Positions 15,781 to 25,426 are shown, counted from the stretch's first letter. The stretch is 64,000 bases of DNA from Polynucleobacter paneuropaeus (GCF_003261235.1 NZ_CP030085.1:372001-436000); one strand, 5' to 3'. Notes: generated by a model from the letters alone, not told the origin. Numbers and translations: made by a program.

Positions 15781-15964
15781 CGCATCACTCCCGGTCGATT
15801 GAGGTATCGAATAAGGCTCGAGTTTCCCATTGAATTATGACAATCAGATGATGCCGCCACGTTCCAAGTGCCTCCCAAACCAAGCAGGGGGCGGGCAGAG
15901 CCCGATTTTGCGCCTTGGTGTAGGATAGTCTTTTGCAGACACAGTATGTTTTAAGGTTATCCAA
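15781..15964. other. Divergent intergenic region between the hypothetical gene and pirin gene
   Basis: This 184-bp gap must hold the promoters of both divergent genes. A short GC-rich hairpin (CGGGC-AGA-GCCCG near 15893-15906) is visible. No convincing promoter hexamers or known operator were seen. Frames on either strand lack ribosome binding sites. Confidence 0.4.
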
Positions 15965-16666
15965 ATGATCAATATTCGTAAATCAGCTGAGCGGGGTTTT
16001 GCGGACCACGGCTGGTTAAAAAGCTTCCATTCTTTCTCCTTTGCCAACTATTACGATCCTCAATTTATGGGCTGGGGTAATTTAAGGGTGATTAATGAGG
16101 ACTGGATCGAGGCTGGTCGAGGTTTTGGCGATCATGGTCATCGCGATATGGAAATCATCAGTTACGTTGTTGAGGGAGAACTGGCCCATAAAGACAGCAT
16201 GGGCAATATCAAAGCTATCCCGCCTGGCGATGTCCAAAGAATGAGTGCCGGCACTGGCGTAGTTCATAGCGAGTTCAACCATGCTGAAGGTAAGCAAACC
16301 CATCTCCTACAAATTTGGATTGAGCCGAGCATGAAAGGCATTGCTCCAGGCTATGAGCAAAAAACCGTTCCAGAGGCAGAAAAGCGTGGCAAATTACGTT
16401 TAATAGCTTCAGCTGATGGTGAGCAAGATTCGGTTGTGATGCATGCCGATGCCAAGTTATATGCCGGCTTATTTGATGGAGCCGAGTCAGCAACTTTGGC
16501 TATAGACCCTGCCCGTAAGGCCTATATTCATCTCGTAAAGGGCGAGCTGACTGTTAATGGCAAAGTGCTTCAGGGTGGTGATGCAGCTTATCTCGATCAG
16601 GAGCCTAAAATTGAACTAGGCAATGGACATCATGCCGAGGTCTTGGTATTTGATTTGGCACAGTAA
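15965..16666 (+). CDS. Pirin family protein (YhhW/quercetin 2,3-dioxygenase type)
   Basis: A 233-aa bicupin with the pirin metal site His57, His59, His101 and Glu103 (GDHGHRDMEI and VVHSEFNHAE). The N-terminus RGFADHGWLKSFHSFSFANYYDP is a family hallmark. E. coli YhhW and related pirins show quercetinase activity in vitro, but the physiological substrate is unknown. AAGG lies upstream of the ATG at 15965. The quinone oxidoreductase gene follows 55 nt downstream, and the two may be co-transcribed up to the terminator at 17726. Confidence 0.88.
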   Translation: MINIRKSAERGFADHGWLKSFHSFSFANYYDPQFMGWGNLRVINEDWIEAGRGFGDHGHRDMEIISYVVEGELAHKDSMGNIKAIPPGDVQRMSAGTGVVHSEFNHAEGKQTHLLQIWIEPSMKGIAPGYEQKTVPEAEKRGKLRLIASADGEQDSVVMHADAKLYAGLFDGAESATLAIDPARKAYIHLVKGELTVNGKVLQGGDAAYLDQEPKIELGNGHHAEVLVFDLAQ

Positions 16667-16721
16667 GACGATAGTCTTGCACTATGATGTTTTTCTTAAC
16701 AAAATAATAATGAGGTGATTT

Positions 16722-17702
16722 GTGGCAACAGCTCGAATGGTTAGTCTTGCAAAGCATGGTGGTGCAGAAGTAATTGAATTGATTGATAAGGGACTTCTAG
16801 CTCCAGCAGCAGGTGAAGTACAAATTCGTCAGACCGCTGTCGGCTTTAACTTTATTGATATTTATCAGCGCTCGGGCATGTACCCCTTAGAGCTGCCAAC
16901 CGGTTTAGGCCATGAGGCAGCTGGCGTAGTTGAAGTTGTTGGTCAGGGCGTCAATGGTTTTAAGGTCGGTGACCGCGTGATGTACATCAACGCTGGTATT
17001 GGTGCTTATACAAGCCGACGCAATGTCTCTGCTGAAAAATTGGTACATATTCCTGAAGGTGTTTCAGATGAAGTTGCTGCCGCGGTGTTTTTCAAGGCAA
17101 TGACTGCGCAGTATTTAGTAAAGAAGACTTATAAAGTCAAAGCGGGCGATGTGGTGTTAGTGCATGCTGCTGCTGGTGGAGTAGGGCAGATCTTGGCGGG
17201 TTGGGCTAAGGCCTTAGGCGCATTTGTAGTGGGAACCGTTGGTTCTGAAGCGAAGTTTGCTGCAGCCAAGGCTGCAGGCTGCGATGCAGTCGTTGATTAC
17301 TCCAAGCCCAATTGGGTAGAAGAGGTGTTGAAGGCGACTGGTGGTCGCAAAGCTAACGTTGTTTATGACTCCGTTGCAAAGACCACTTTCTTGGGATCAT
17401 TAGATTGCGCCGCACCTTTTGGAACGGTTGCACTCTTTGGTGCCGCGTCTGGTCCCGCTCCCGATATCAATCCGGAGATTCTGAATAAGAAGGGTTGCTT
17501 GTTTTTAACCAGACCATCTGTCTTTCCTCATAACGCAACAGCTGCCCTGTTACAGGAAAATGCAAAAGATGTGTTTGATGCGATCAAGAGTGGTGCAGTG
17601 AAGGTGCAGATTGGCGCTAAGTTTCCGCTTGAGCAAGCTGCTGATGCTCATCGGGCAGCAGAGGCTAGAAAAGTATCTGGCGCCATCATCATGATTCCTT
17701 AA
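16722..17702 (+). CDS. NADPH:quinone oxidoreductase, zinc-independent MDR family
   Basis: A 326-aa medium-chain dehydrogenase/reductase without the structural zinc cysteines, like QorA. Visible are NFIDIYQRSGMYPLELPTGLGHEAAGVVE in the catalytic domain and the nucleotide-binding AAAGGVGQILAGWAKALG, with substrate-domain VYDSVAKTTF downstream. It probably reduces quinones with NADPH in the cytosol. It starts with GTG at 16722, supported by GAGGTGA 4-10 nt upstream. A terminator follows 24 nt after the stop. Confidence 0.9.
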   Translation: MATARMVSLAKHGGAEVIELIDKGLLAPAAGEVQIRQTAVGFNFIDIYQRSGMYPLELPTGLGHEAAGVVEVVGQGVNGFKVGDRVMYINAGIGAYTSRRNVSAEKLVHIPEGVSDEVAAAVFFKAMTAQYLVKKTYKVKAGDVVLVHAAAGGVGQILAGWAKALGAFVVGTVGSEAKFAAAKAAGCDAVVDYSKPNWVEEVLKATGGRKANVVYDSVAKTTFLGSLDCAAPFGTVALFGAASGPAPDINPEILNKKGCLFLTRPSVFPHNATAALLQENAKDVFDAIKSGAVKVQIGAKFPLEQAADAHRAAEARKVSGAIIMIP

Positions 17703-17725
17703 GCACAAAGATGTTGCAAATTAAA

Positions 17726-17753
17726 AAGCCTCGCAATCATGTGGGGCTTTTTT
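17726..17753 (+). terminator. Rho-independent terminator after quinone oxidoreductase gene
   Basis: AAGCCTCGCA and TGTGGGGCTT pair in a 10-bp stem (two G-U pairs) with an ATCA loop, followed by a run of T. Confidence 0.8.
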
Positions 17754-17775
17754 GTTTATGGATTGAGGGGGTTTT

Positions 17776-18258
17776 ATGAAAAGTAAAAAATTACTTCAAA
17801 ATGGCGCAGCTTACGTTTTGGTTCAAGCCATTCTTTTGGGAATACTTTTTCTAGGGCCTACTGATTGGTGGGGCACGCTAACATTTTCTCAATCAGTAAG
17901 CGAGACATTGCATTTAATCGCAGTAGCACTCTTTCCGCTTGGCCTTCTCATCGCGATTGTGGCGGCGATTCAGCTCAAGCGAAACCTTACGCCTTTGCCG
18001 ATGCCAGTAGAGCGAGGTGAACTCATCCAAACAGGCTTGTATGCTTATGTGCGACATCCAATCTATTTTGGTGTGATTTTGGCAGCACTAGCTTGGTTTT
18101 TGCATACTCAGGCAGTCCTTACGCTGGTTGAACTAGTAGCCTTAATTATTTTCTTTGAGATCAAGTCTAAAAAAGAGGAATACTGGATGGGGCAGGTATA
18201 CCCTGAGTACGCTGGGTATCAAAAACGCACTGCTAAACTGATTCCTGGGGTCTATTAA
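17776..18258 (+). CDS. Isoprenylcysteine carboxyl methyltransferase (ICMT/PEMT)-like membrane protein
   Basis: A 160-aa integral membrane protein with about four helices. The C-terminal half carries the ICMT/PEMT-type SAM-binding pattern GLYAYVRHPIYFGVIL (RHPxY) and a later E-x-x-W...P-E-Y-x-x-Y block. Bacterial members are poorly characterised and may methylate lipids or small molecules at the membrane. A purine-rich GAGGGGGT precedes the ATG. The SYLF lipoprotein gene starts 24 nt downstream, so it may head that group. Confidence 0.8.
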   Translation: MKSKKLLQNGAAYVLVQAILLGILFLGPTDWWGTLTFSQSVSETLHLIAVALFPLGLLIAIVAAIQLKRNLTPLPMPVERGELIQTGLYAYVRHPIYFGVILAALAWFLHTQAVLTLVELVALIIFFEIKSKKEEYWMGQVYPEYAGYQKRTAKLIPGVY

Positions 18259-18282
18259 TATATACATGCAACTACTAAGGTC

Positions 18283-18924
18283 ATGAAAAAACTTACTACC
18301 TTCTTATTGGTTTTATTGATGTTTCTGGCAGGATGCCAATCCACTAGTAAGGATGGAGAACCGCTGACTCCAGCACAAATTACTCAAATGCGCGAAGCCA
18401 GATTAAAGATGGCCCAAACCGGTTTAGATTCCTTAATCAAGCAAGACCCCAAAGTCAAAGCTATGGTTTCGAAATCAGCTGGATACGCTGTGTTTAGCAC
18501 AACTAATATCAATGTAGTGCTGATCGTAGTGGCAAGAGGGCAAGGAGTGCTCTTTGATAAACGCCGCAAAGAACCCGTCTTTATGAATGCTCTCAAAACA
18601 GGAGAGGGCGTCGGAGCTGGCTATCAAGATCAATATCAAATCGCATTCTTTAAAACTCCTGGATCGATTGATGAGTTTCTTCTAACATCTATAGACGGTC
18701 AAAAAGGCGGCATTGATATCGCTGCAAATTTTTCTGCGGGTTCAGGTGGCACGATTCGCTCCTTTAACCCAGACATCACGTTTTATACCGTGGGTTTATC
18801 GGGTTACGATCTGCAAGCAAATTACGGTGGTACGCTTTATTTAGTAGACCAGCAATTAAATGATGCAAGTACTCTCGCTTCATTGCCTAAGAAGTCTCAG
18901 CAAAGTAGCAAATCAAAGGAGTAG
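18283..18924 (+). CDS. SYLF (YSC84-like) domain lipoprotein
   Basis: A 213-aa lipoprotein with signal peptide and lipobox FLAGC (lipidated Cys18). The mature part matches the SYLF/Ysc84 lipid-binding domain: DPKVKAMVSKSAGYAVFSTTNI, the glycine-rich ARGQGVLFDKR, and a C-terminal beta region FNPDITFYTVGLSGYDLQANYGG. In bacteria these lipoproteins are envelope proteins with likely lipid-binding roles. The stop is 6 nt before the cytochrome b561 start, which suggests an operon with b561 and the two YceI genes. Confidence 0.8.
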   Translation: MKKLTTFLLVLLMFLAGCQSTSKDGEPLTPAQITQMREARLKMAQTGLDSLIKQDPKVKAMVSKSAGYAVFSTTNINVVLIVVARGQGVLFDKRRKEPVFMNALKTGEGVGAGYQDQYQIAFFKTPGSIDEFLLTSIDGQKGGIDIAANFSAGSGGTIRSFNPDITFYTVGLSGYDLQANYGGTLYLVDQQLNDASTLASLPKKSQQSSKSKE

Positions 18925-18930
18925 ATATTG

Positions 18931-19488
18931 ATGGAACAAACTCGCTATACAACCCCCGCTATCCTGATTCATTGGGTCATGGCCGCTTTAATTATTGTGG
19001 CCTGGACCATTGGAACGCTCGCTGTAGATATGCCTTTAGGCCCCGACCGTATCGTGAGCTTTAGTTGGCATAAGTGGATTGGGATCACAGTCTTATTCTT
19101 GGTCTTATTACGGATCGTTTGGCGCTTGACCCATCGAGTACCTGAACTCAATATTGCGATGCCAAAGTGGCAAGAGCGAACCATGGCCTTCACGCATTGG
19201 GCTTTGTATATTTTGATGTTCTCCATTCCTGTGGTGGGTTGGTTAATGAGCTCTGCTCATGGCTATACAGTGAACTACTTTGGGCTATTCGAGCTACCAG
19301 ATTTGGTCTCAAAAGATAAAGTCTTAGGAGAGCAGCTAGAAGATTTACATGCTCTGTTGGCAGATGGATTGATGATCCTGGTGGGTCTGCATGTCTTGGC
19401 AGCTTTGAAACATCAATTTATTGATAAGGATGGCCTGCTCTCTCGGATGTCATTCCATAAGTCATCCAATAAAAAGGGTGCTATATGA
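18931..19488 (+). CDS. Cytochrome b561
   Basis: A 185-aa, four-helix di-heme membrane cytochrome of the bacterial b561 (CybB-like) family. Conserved histidines are in ILIHWVMA (helix 1), SWHKWIG (helix 2), FTHWALYILMF (helix 3) and LVGLHVLAALKH (helix 4). Such proteins move electrons between quinol or superoxide and periplasmic partners. AAGGAG lies 9 nt before ATG 18931; an adjacent TTG at 18928 is less likely. It overlaps the first yceI gene by 4 nt (ATGA). Confidence 0.9.
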   Translation: MEQTRYTTPAILIHWVMAALIIVAWTIGTLAVDMPLGPDRIVSFSWHKWIGITVLFLVLLRIVWRLTHRVPELNIAMPKWQERTMAFTHWALYILMFSIPVVGWLMSSAHGYTVNYFGLFELPDLVSKDKVLGEQLEDLHALLADGLMILVGLHVLAALKHQFIDKDGLLSRMSFHKSSNKKGAI

Positions 19489-20060
19489 GTAGGTCTTCTA
19501 AAGCTTTAGCGGTACTTAGCGCCTCCTTAATTTTGGGTGGAATTATCCCCGCTGTTAATGCAGCAGAGTTCAGCGCCATCGATGCAGCTAAAAGCAAAAT
19601 TACCTTTACAACCAAATTGATGGGCTCCAATCTCAATGGTGGCTTTAGTAAATTTTCTGGCAAGGTGGATTTCAATCCAGATCAGCCTGAGAAGGCTAAA
19701 GCCAATTTAGTCATTGAGATCGCTAGCTTTAATGCGGGTGGTGACGATTTGCAAGAAGAGGCTAGAGGTAAAGATTGGTTCAATACCAAAAGTTTTCCAA
19801 CAGCCAATTTTGTGAGTGATTCAGTTAAGAACTTAGGCAATAATCGACTCGAGATTGCTGGCAAGCTATCGATTAAGGGCAAGGCAATGCCATTAACTAT
19901 GGCAGTAACCTACCAGGTGCAGGGCAAGCGGGTCATCTTTGATTCGTCATTTCAGTTACTTAGGCTGGATTACGGCTTAGGAGCAGGTAATTGGGCTGAT
20001 ACCTCTGCTGTTGCTAATGAAGTACCCGTAAAAGTCCATTTAGTATTAAATTCTAATTAG
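19485..20060 (+). CDS. YceI family periplasmic protein (first copy)
   Basis: A 191-aa secreted lipocalin-like protein with a signal peptide ending near AVNAAEF. Family features are SKITFTTKLMGSNLNGGFSKFSGKVDFNP, WFNTKSFPTANFVSDSV and a late beta-strand region FQLLRLDYGLGAGNWAD. YceI proteins bind isoprenoid chains (polyisoprenoids, quinone-like) in a hydrophobic pocket. It overlaps cytochrome b561 by ATGA and is followed by a second YceI gene after 27 nt. The neighbours suggest a role in periplasmic quinone or redox handling. Confidence 0.9.
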   Translation: MSRSSKALAVLSASLILGGIIPAVNAAEFSAIDAAKSKITFTTKLMGSNLNGGFSKFSGKVDFNPDQPEKAKANLVIEIASFNAGGDDLQEEARGKDWFNTKSFPTANFVSDSVKNLGNNRLEIAGKLSIKGKAMPLTMAVTYQVQGKRVIFDSSFQLLRLDYGLGAGNWADTSAVANEVPVKVHLVLNSN

Positions 20061-20087
20061 TAGTGTTTTTTAATCACGGAGAAATCA

Positions 20088-20663
20088 ATGAAATCTAAAT
20101 TACTCGTTGCCCTTTTGGCAACCCTCGGATTAACCGTTGCAGCTTTTGCTGCACCAGCAACTTACACCGCTGAGCCAAACCATACATTCGCTCAGTTCTC
20201 CTATAACCATTTAGGCTTTTCGATACAGACTAGCCGTTTCAATACAGTCACCGGTACAGTGACAATTGATCAGGCTGCTAAAAAAGGAAGTGCCGATATT
20301 ACGATTGATACTAAGTCAGTTGATACTGGTTCCAATGTATTTAATGGACACATTCAGAGTGAAGATTTCCTATCAACTACACAGTTTCCAACAGCAACTT
20401 TCCAGGCTGATCAAATGGTCTTTAAGGGCGATAAACCTAGCGCATTGAAGGGTGTATTAACTTTGAAGGGTGTCAGCAAGCCGGTCACTTTAGCGATTAC
20501 CCATTTTGAGTGCAAAAAGCACCCTATGTCTGGTAAAGATGTTTGCGGTGCAAACGCAGAAACTAAAGTGAAGCGTAGCGATTTCAATATGGCCAAGTAT
20601 GTTCCTAACGTTGGCGATGAAGTCACCATAGCGATCGCAATTGAGGCAGTTAAGGCTGAATAA
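20088..20663 (+). CDS. YceI family periplasmic protein (second copy)
   Basis: A 191-aa paralogue of the preceding gene, with a signal peptide (TLGLTVAAFAAPATY) and the typical YceI pattern PNHTFAQFSYNHLGFSIQTSRF, then SVDTGSNVFNGHIQSEDFLSTTQFPTATF. The TLKGVSKPVTL strand and a late KRSDFNMAKYVPNVGDEV block are closer to canonical E. coli YceI than the first copy. GGAGAA lies about 6 nt before the ATG. A terminator 22 nt after the stop ends the SYLF-b561-YceI-YceI unit. Confidence 0.92.
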   Translation: MKSKLLVALLATLGLTVAAFAAPATYTAEPNHTFAQFSYNHLGFSIQTSRFNTVTGTVTIDQAAKKGSADITIDTKSVDTGSNVFNGHIQSEDFLSTTQFPTATFQADQMVFKGDKPSALKGVLTLKGVSKPVTLAITHFECKKHPMSGKDVCGANAETKVKRSDFNMAKYVPNVGDEVTIAIAIEAVKAE

Positions 20664-20685
20664 CTCTAGCTTCCCGCAGTCGAGA

Positions 20686-20709
20686 AAAAACCACCTACGG
20701 GTGGTTTTT
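20686..20709 (+). terminator. Rho-independent terminator after yceI
   Basis: AAAAACCACC and GGTGGTTTTT form a perfect stem with a TACG tetraloop and a T-rich tail. The symmetric A and T tracts could also act on the other strand. Confidence 0.9.
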
Positions 20710-20796
20710 CATATCCTAGGCTTGCGTCTATAATTCTTTAAATACTTGAAATAAAAGACAATATTCTACAAATTTTTGTTTCAAGCTATTGCCTCC

Positions 20797-21441
20797 ATGA
20801 CTAACCATATTTCTCATCCCCCTTTTTCTGCCCAGAGCTTTCAAGCGAAGAATCTGACCTGCGTGCGGGGCGATCAAACATTATTTGCCAGCCTGAGTTT
20901 TGCTTTAACTTCAGGTGAGTGTTTGCATGTGAGGGGAGAGAACGGCGTTGGTAAAACTAGTCTCCTTCGATTATTGGCTGGACTTTCGCAACCAGAGCAG
21001 GGCGAAGTCATCTGGAATGCATCGAACATCAAGAGTGATCGCGAAGCCTTTCATCAAGCATTGTGTTTTTTAGGACATCGTGATGCCCTTAAGGAAGACC
21101 TGAGCGCTTTAGAAAATCTCATGATGTATGCGACGCTTGGAGCAAGCAATTCAAGTCGCGAATCGGCTTTGCAATGCCTATGGCAATTTGGCTTACGGGG
21201 TCGAGAAGATTTGCCTGTGCATTATTTATCGGCAGGTCAAAAAAAACGGGTAGTGATAGCGCGCATTGCAATGCGAGGAGTACCCCTGTGGATTTTGGAT
21301 GAACCTTTTAATGCACTTGATTCTCAGGGAGTGCAAGGATTCATCGGGTTGGTAGAGCAACATCTTTCTCGAGGTGGAATCGCAGTATTAACAGGTCATC
21401 AAGAGCTCGGTATTACTGGATTGAGGGCTTTGCAACTATGA
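20797..21441 (+). CDS. ccmA: Heme exporter ATP-binding protein CcmA
   Basis: A 214-aa ABC ATPase of cytochrome c maturation System I. Visible are Walker A GENGVGKTS, signature YLSAGQKKRVVIAR and Walker B LWILDEPFNALD. With CcmB and CcmC it drives release of holo-CcmE in the inner membrane. The ATG at 20797 is chosen over an upstream TTG at 20776. It heads a nine-gene operon and overlaps ccmB by 4 nt (ATGA). Confidence 0.93.
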   Translation: MTNHISHPPFSAQSFQAKNLTCVRGDQTLFASLSFALTSGECLHVRGENGVGKTSLLRLLAGLSQPEQGEVIWNASNIKSDREAFHQALCFLGHRDALKEDLSALENLMMYATLGASNSSRESALQCLWQFGLRGREDLPVHYLSAGQKKRVVIARIAMRGVPLWILDEPFNALDSQGVQGFIGLVEQHLSRGGIAVLTGHQELGITGLRALQL

Positions 21442-22103
21442 ATGCCTTCTTCATGATTGTTCAGCGGGATTTATTGTTAGTGATGCGCCGTAAGAGTGAA
21501 GTGCTGACTGCCTTGTTTTTCTTTGTGATTGTGACTAGCTTATTTCCTTTGGGTATTGGAGCGGATACGGCCTTGCTGCGTAAGATTGCCCCTGGGGTGA
21601 TTTGGGTGTCGGCTTTATTGGCTACCTTATTGGGTTTACAAAGACTCTTTGCAAGTGACTATCAAGATGGAACCTTAGAGCAATTGGCTTTGTCGCCACG
21701 CTCATTCGTCGTACTCGTTTTGGGAAAGATCACGGCTCACTGGCTGGTTTGCGGATTACCACTGTTGATATTGGCGCCTGTGATTGGTTTGCAGTTCGAC
21801 CTCGATACTGCTTCCTTAAAAACCCTATTGCTGACGCTCCTATTAGGAACTCCAGTGCTTTCATTGATTGGGTCGATTGGTGCTGCGTTGACGCTAGGGT
21901 TGCGGGGCGGTGGAGCGCTGATGAGTCTACTCGTTTTGCCCCTCTATATCCCAGTACTGATCTTTGGGGCGGGAGCGGTATATGCCAAAAGTGTTGGGCT
22001 CGATGTCACGGGGCATTTTTCACTCTTAGGCGCTTTATTGGTTTTGGCTTTAGCATTTATGCCTTGGGTTAGCGCTGCTGCCCTTAGAATTGCGATTGAA
22101 TAA
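21438..22103 (+). CDS. ccmB: Heme exporter permease CcmB
   Basis: A 221-aa, six-helix membrane protein. It starts MNAFFMIVQRDLLLVMRRKSE, then has FPLGIGADTALLRKIAPGVIWVSALLATLLGLQRLF-type CcmB sequence (given here in part) and DYQDGTLEQLALSP. It is the permease partner of CcmA. The start overlaps the ccmA stop, and ccmC follows after 5 nt. Confidence 0.93.
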   Translation: MNAFFMIVQRDLLLVMRRKSEVLTALFFFVIVTSLFPLGIGADTALLRKIAPGVIWVSALLATLLGLQRLFASDYQDGTLEQLALSPRSFVVLVLGKITAHWLVCGLPLLILAPVIGLQFDLDTASLKTLLLTLLLGTPVLSLIGSIGAALTLGLRGGGALMSLLVLPLYIPVLIFGAGAVYAKSVGLDVTGHFSLLGALLVLALAFMPWVSAAALRIAIE

Positions 22104-22108
22104 TTTCA

Positions 22109-22870
22109 ATGAACGATCTGACTAACAAATCTTGGCTCAATTGGTTTAGGCTTGCCAGCCCCAGTGCTTTTTATCCTGTGGCTGGAAGACTCATACCCTT
22201 TTTCTGGATTTTGTCGATTGCATTCGGTTTAGCTGGTCTGTGGGTGAGTTTTTTTGTTGCGCCAGTAGATGCAGTGCAAGGTCAAGGCTATCGCATTATC
22301 TTTGTCCATGTTCCAGTGTCCTGGATGTCAATGTTTCTGTACATCGTGATGGCCGGGTGGGCTGGCATTGGCTTAGTCTTTAATACCCGACTTTCGGCCA
22401 TGATGGCGCAAGCCATAGCACCGATTGGGGCTGTCATGGCTTTTCTCTCTTTATGGACAGGCGCATTCTGGGGCAAGCCAATGTGGGGAGCATGGTGGGT
22501 TTGGGATGCACGTCTGACTTCCGAACTTATCCTCTTCTTTTTATACCTCGGCTTCATTGCTTTACAGGCTTCGATTGATCAAGTGCGTCGTGCCGATAAG
22601 GCAGGCGCTATTCTGGCCTTGGTGGGTGTTGTCAATGTGCCAATTATTTACTTCTCGGTGAAGTGGTGGAATACCTTACACCAAGGCGCTTCAGTCTCGA
22701 TGTCAAAAGCGCCTTCGATGGCTCAAACGATGCTTTGGGGAATGTTACTCATGGCTTTGTGTTTTTGGATGTATGCCATTGCCGTAACTCTCATGCGAGT
22801 GCGTGTCATTATCTTAGAAAGAGAGACTCATACTGATTGGGTTAAGCAATTAGAAGAGGTTAGAAGCTAA
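22109..22870 (+). CDS. ccmC: Heme-handling protein CcmC
   Basis: A 253-aa, six-helix membrane protein with the heme-handling motif WGAWWVWDARLTSELIL in a periplasmic loop and the flanking histidines (FVHVPVSWMS and LHQGASVSM). It loads heme onto CcmE. The stop overlaps the ccmD start (TAATG). Confidence 0.95.
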   Translation: MNDLTNKSWLNWFRLASPSAFYPVAGRLIPFFWILSIAFGLAGLWVSFFVAPVDAVQGQGYRIIFVHVPVSWMSMFLYIVMAGWAGIGLVFNTRLSAMMAQAIAPIGAVMAFLSLWTGAFWGKPMWGAWWVWDARLTSELILFFLYLGFIALQASIDQVRRADKAGAILALVGVVNVPIIYFSVKWWNTLHQGASVSMSKAPSMAQTMLWGMLLMALCFWMYAIAVTLMRVRVIILERETHTDWVKQLEEVRS

Positions 22871-23058
22871 TGTGGAATAGTGCCAGCGAGTTTCTAGCAA
22901 TGGGCGGATATGCGCTCTATGTTTGGAGTAGCTTTGGACTCTGTGCAATTGCCTTTTGTATAGAGGTACTTATGGTTCGTTCACAACGTAAGGCCATCTT
23001 GCGCAGACTCAAACAAGAATTACTTGCCGACCAATTTCATCAAGAGGGTCAACAATGA
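22870..23058 (+). CDS. ccmD: Heme exporter protein CcmD
   Basis: A 62-aa single-helix protein: [14 protein letters not shown] is the typical CcmD start of the helix, followed by a basic cytoplasmic tail [13 protein letters not shown]. It stabilises the CcmABC-CcmE complex. It overlaps both ccmC and ccmE. Confidence 0.9.
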   Translation: MWNSASEFLAMGGYALYVWSSFGLCAIAFCIEVLMVRSQRKAILRRLKQELLADQFHQEGQQ

Positions 23059-23507
23059 GTCTTCAGACCAATCTGAAGCCGCGTCATAGGCGGGCCCTGT
23101 TCATTATTGGCGCCCTCATCGCCATTGGGGTTGCAGCCCTGCTGATCCTGAATGCACTTAATAGCAATATCGCTCTTTATGTCACGCCAAGTGATGTTGC
23201 TAATGGCAAAGCACCTCAATCTCAGACCTTCCGGATTGGCGGCTTAGTGAAAAGTGGTTCATTAAGACGCGATGGCATCACCGTTCACTTTGTGGTGACT
23301 GACCTCGTTAAAGATATCCCAGTGAACTATACCGGCATTCTTCCTGATTTGTTTAAAGAAGGTAAGGGTGCAGTTGTGCAAGGGCGCTTAAATCAGGATG
23401 GAGAATTTGTGGCAAGCGAAGTACTCGCTAAGCATGATGAAAACTATATGCCGCCAGAAGCAAAACATGCACTAGAGCAAGCCCAAAAGCAGGAAGTAAA
23501 AAAATGA
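23055..23507 (+). CDS. ccmE: Heme chaperone CcmE
   Basis: A 150-aa protein with an N-terminal membrane anchor (about 13-33) and a periplasmic OB-fold. The heme-binding His127 and the nearby Tyr131 are in [10 protein letters not shown], the classical covalent heme site. It passes heme from CcmC to CcmF. It overlaps ccmD and ccmF by 4 nt each. Confidence 0.95.
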   Translation: MSLQTNLKPRHRRALFIIGALIAIGVAALLILNALNSNIALYVTPSDVANGKAPQSQTFRIGGLVKSGSLRRDGITVHFVVTDLVKDIPVNYTGILPDLFKEGKGAVVQGRLNQDGEFVASEVLAKHDENYMPPEAKHALEQAQKQEVKK

Positions 23508-25426
23508 TTCCAGAGCTAGGGCACTACGCTTTAATTTTGGCCTTCTGTGTTGCTTTGGTTCAGGGTGTATTGCCACTTTTCGGCGCTCAACAAGGTCGAC
23601 GAGAGTGGTTGGTTTTAGCAAGACCAGCAGCGCAGACAGTTTTCTTGCTATTGGTTTTTGCTTTTGGGAGCTTGGCATGGAGTTTTTATGTCAATGACTT
23701 TTCGGTACTCTATGTTGCCGAGCACTCCAACACCTTGCTACCTACAGTGTATCGCCTTGGGGCGGTATGGGGCGGACACGAAGGTTCTCTTTTGCTGTGG
23801 CTGCTATTGCTTAGCACCTGGACTTTCTTGGTTGCGCAACTGTCAAAAACTCTGGATGAGTTTATGGTTGCGCGTGTTATTGGGGTGCTGGGTTTGGTAT
23901 CAAGCGGCTTACTCTTATTCGTATTAGCCACCTCCAATCCTTTTGAAAGATTGTTACCTGCTGCTCAAGAAGGTCGTTCGCTCAATCCTTTATTGCAAGA
24001 TCCTGGTTTAGTCTTTCATCCACCTATGCTTTACATGGGCTACGTGGGTTTCTCGGTCGCGTTTGCGTTTGCGATTGCTTCCTTACTCTCGAATCGTTTA
24101 GATGCCGCATGGGCACGTTGGTCGCGTCCTTGGACGACAGCTGCTTGGATTTTTCTGACTCTCGGTATTGCACTGGGGTCCTGGTGGGCTTATTACGAAT
24201 TGGGTTGGGGCGGTTGGTGGTTCTGGGACCCCGTTGAAAATGCCTCTTTCATTCCTTGGCTAGTGGGTACGGCTTTGTTGCATTCTTTAGCTGTGACTGA
24301 AAAGCGGGGCGTGTTTAAAAGTTGGACTGTTCTATTAGCTATTACCGCCTTTTCTTTATCTTTGCTTGGTACCTTTTTAGTTCGCTCGGGTGTGCTCACT
24401 TCAGTACATGCATTTGCAACAGATCCTAGGCGCGGTATTTTTATTCTAATTTTATTATCTTTGGTCGTTGGTTCATCCTTGACTCTGTATGCTGTGCGAG
24501 CTCCTAAGCGAGCGATGGGCGCAAAATTTACCTTGACTGCGCGTGAGACCATGATTTTGCTCGGTAATGTTTTCTTGGTTACTGCAGCAGCTTCTGTTTT
24601 ACTGGGGACACTCTATCCGCTCTTGATTGATGCTTTAAATCTCGGCAAGATTTCAGTAGGGCCTCCTTACTTCAATGCGGTATTTGTGCCCATCATGATT
24701 CCTTTGTTAGTCCTGATGGGAATTGGCCCATGGACCAACTGGAAAAATACCAATCTGCTGGCAGTGATTAAGCGTCTTTGGATTGCCGTCTTGCTGGCGG
24801 TACTTGCAGCGCTTCTTATTCCGAGGGTGATGGGCGAGTTCACATGGCTGGCGAGTTTAGGTTTTCTCTTGGCTTTTTGGATTATTGGCTCTGGCATTCA
24901 GCAGGTGATTCGTCAATTTAAAGCAGGGAAGCCTACCGGTTCCTTTATTGGTATGCAGTTTGCTCACCTTGGCATTGCGATCTTTGTGATTGGTGTCACC
25001 ATGGTTGGGGCTTATCAAGAAGAACGGGACGTAAAGATGTCCTCAGGCGATACGGTTGCAGTGGGTGGTTATCAAATTCAGATGCAGGGAATTGCTGCTG
25101 TTACTGGACCAAACTACATGGCTACACGCGGAACTTTTGTAGTGAGCCGTAAGGGTCAACTAGAAACCACGCTCTATCCCGAAAAACGGAATTACGTTGC
25201 TTCAACGATGCCGATGACTGAAGCCGCGATTAATGCTGGTTTGACACGCGATATTTATGTTTCCCTGGGTGAAGCGCTACCCGATCAATCTTGGGCAGTG
25301 AGGGTCTATTACAAGCCCTTTGTTGACTGGATTTGGGGCGGTTGTTTGCTGATGGCGATTGGTGGAATCATTGCAATGTTGGACAAGCGCTATCGCTCAA
25401 AGTTGAGAGGTAAGCATGAAATCTAG
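23504..25426 (+). CDS. ccmF: Cytochrome c heme lyase subunit CcmF
   Basis: A 640-aa protein with many membrane helices. It has the tryptophan-rich motif [19 protein letters not shown] and conserved histidines in [22 protein letters not shown] and [12 protein letters not shown]. It attaches heme to the CXXCH motif of apocytochrome c together with CcmH and CcmI. Length is normal. It overlaps ccmG by 11 nt. Confidence 0.96.
   Translation: MIPELGHYALILAFCVALVQGVLPLFGAQQGRREWLVLARPAAQTVFLLLVFAFGSLAWSFYVNDFSVLYVAEHSNTLLPTVYRLGAVWGGHEGSLLLWLLLLSTWTFLVAQLSKTLDEFMVARVIGVLGLVSSGLLLFVLATSNPFERLLPAAQEGRSLNPLLQDPGLVFHPPMLYMGYVGFSVAFAFAIASLLSNRLDAAWARWSRPWTTAAWIFLTLGIALGSWWAYYELGWGGWWFWDPVENASFIPWLVGTALLHSLAVTEKRGVFKSWTVLLAITAFSLSLLGTFLVRSGVLTSVHAFATDPRRGIFILILLSLVVGSSLTLYAVRAPKRAMGAKFTLTARETMILLGNVFLVTAAASVLLGTLYPLLIDALNLGKISVGPPYFNAVFVPIMIPLLVLMGIGPWTNWKNTNLLAVIKRLWIAVLLAVLAALLIPRVMGEFTWLASLGFLLAFWIIGSGIQQVIRQFKAGKPTGSFIGMQFAHLGIAIFVIGVTMVGAYQEERDVKMSSGDTVAVGGYQIQMQGIAAVTGPNYMATRGTFVVSRKGQLETTLYPEKRNYVASTMPMTEAAINAGLTRDIYVSLGEALPDQSWAVRVYYKPFVDWIWGGCLLMAIGGIIAMLDKRYRSKLRGKHEI

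Noticed and set aside
24193..24552. A 119-aa minus-strand frame inside ccmF
   Set aside because: It is the antisense shadow of a well-conserved gene, with no ribosome binding site.
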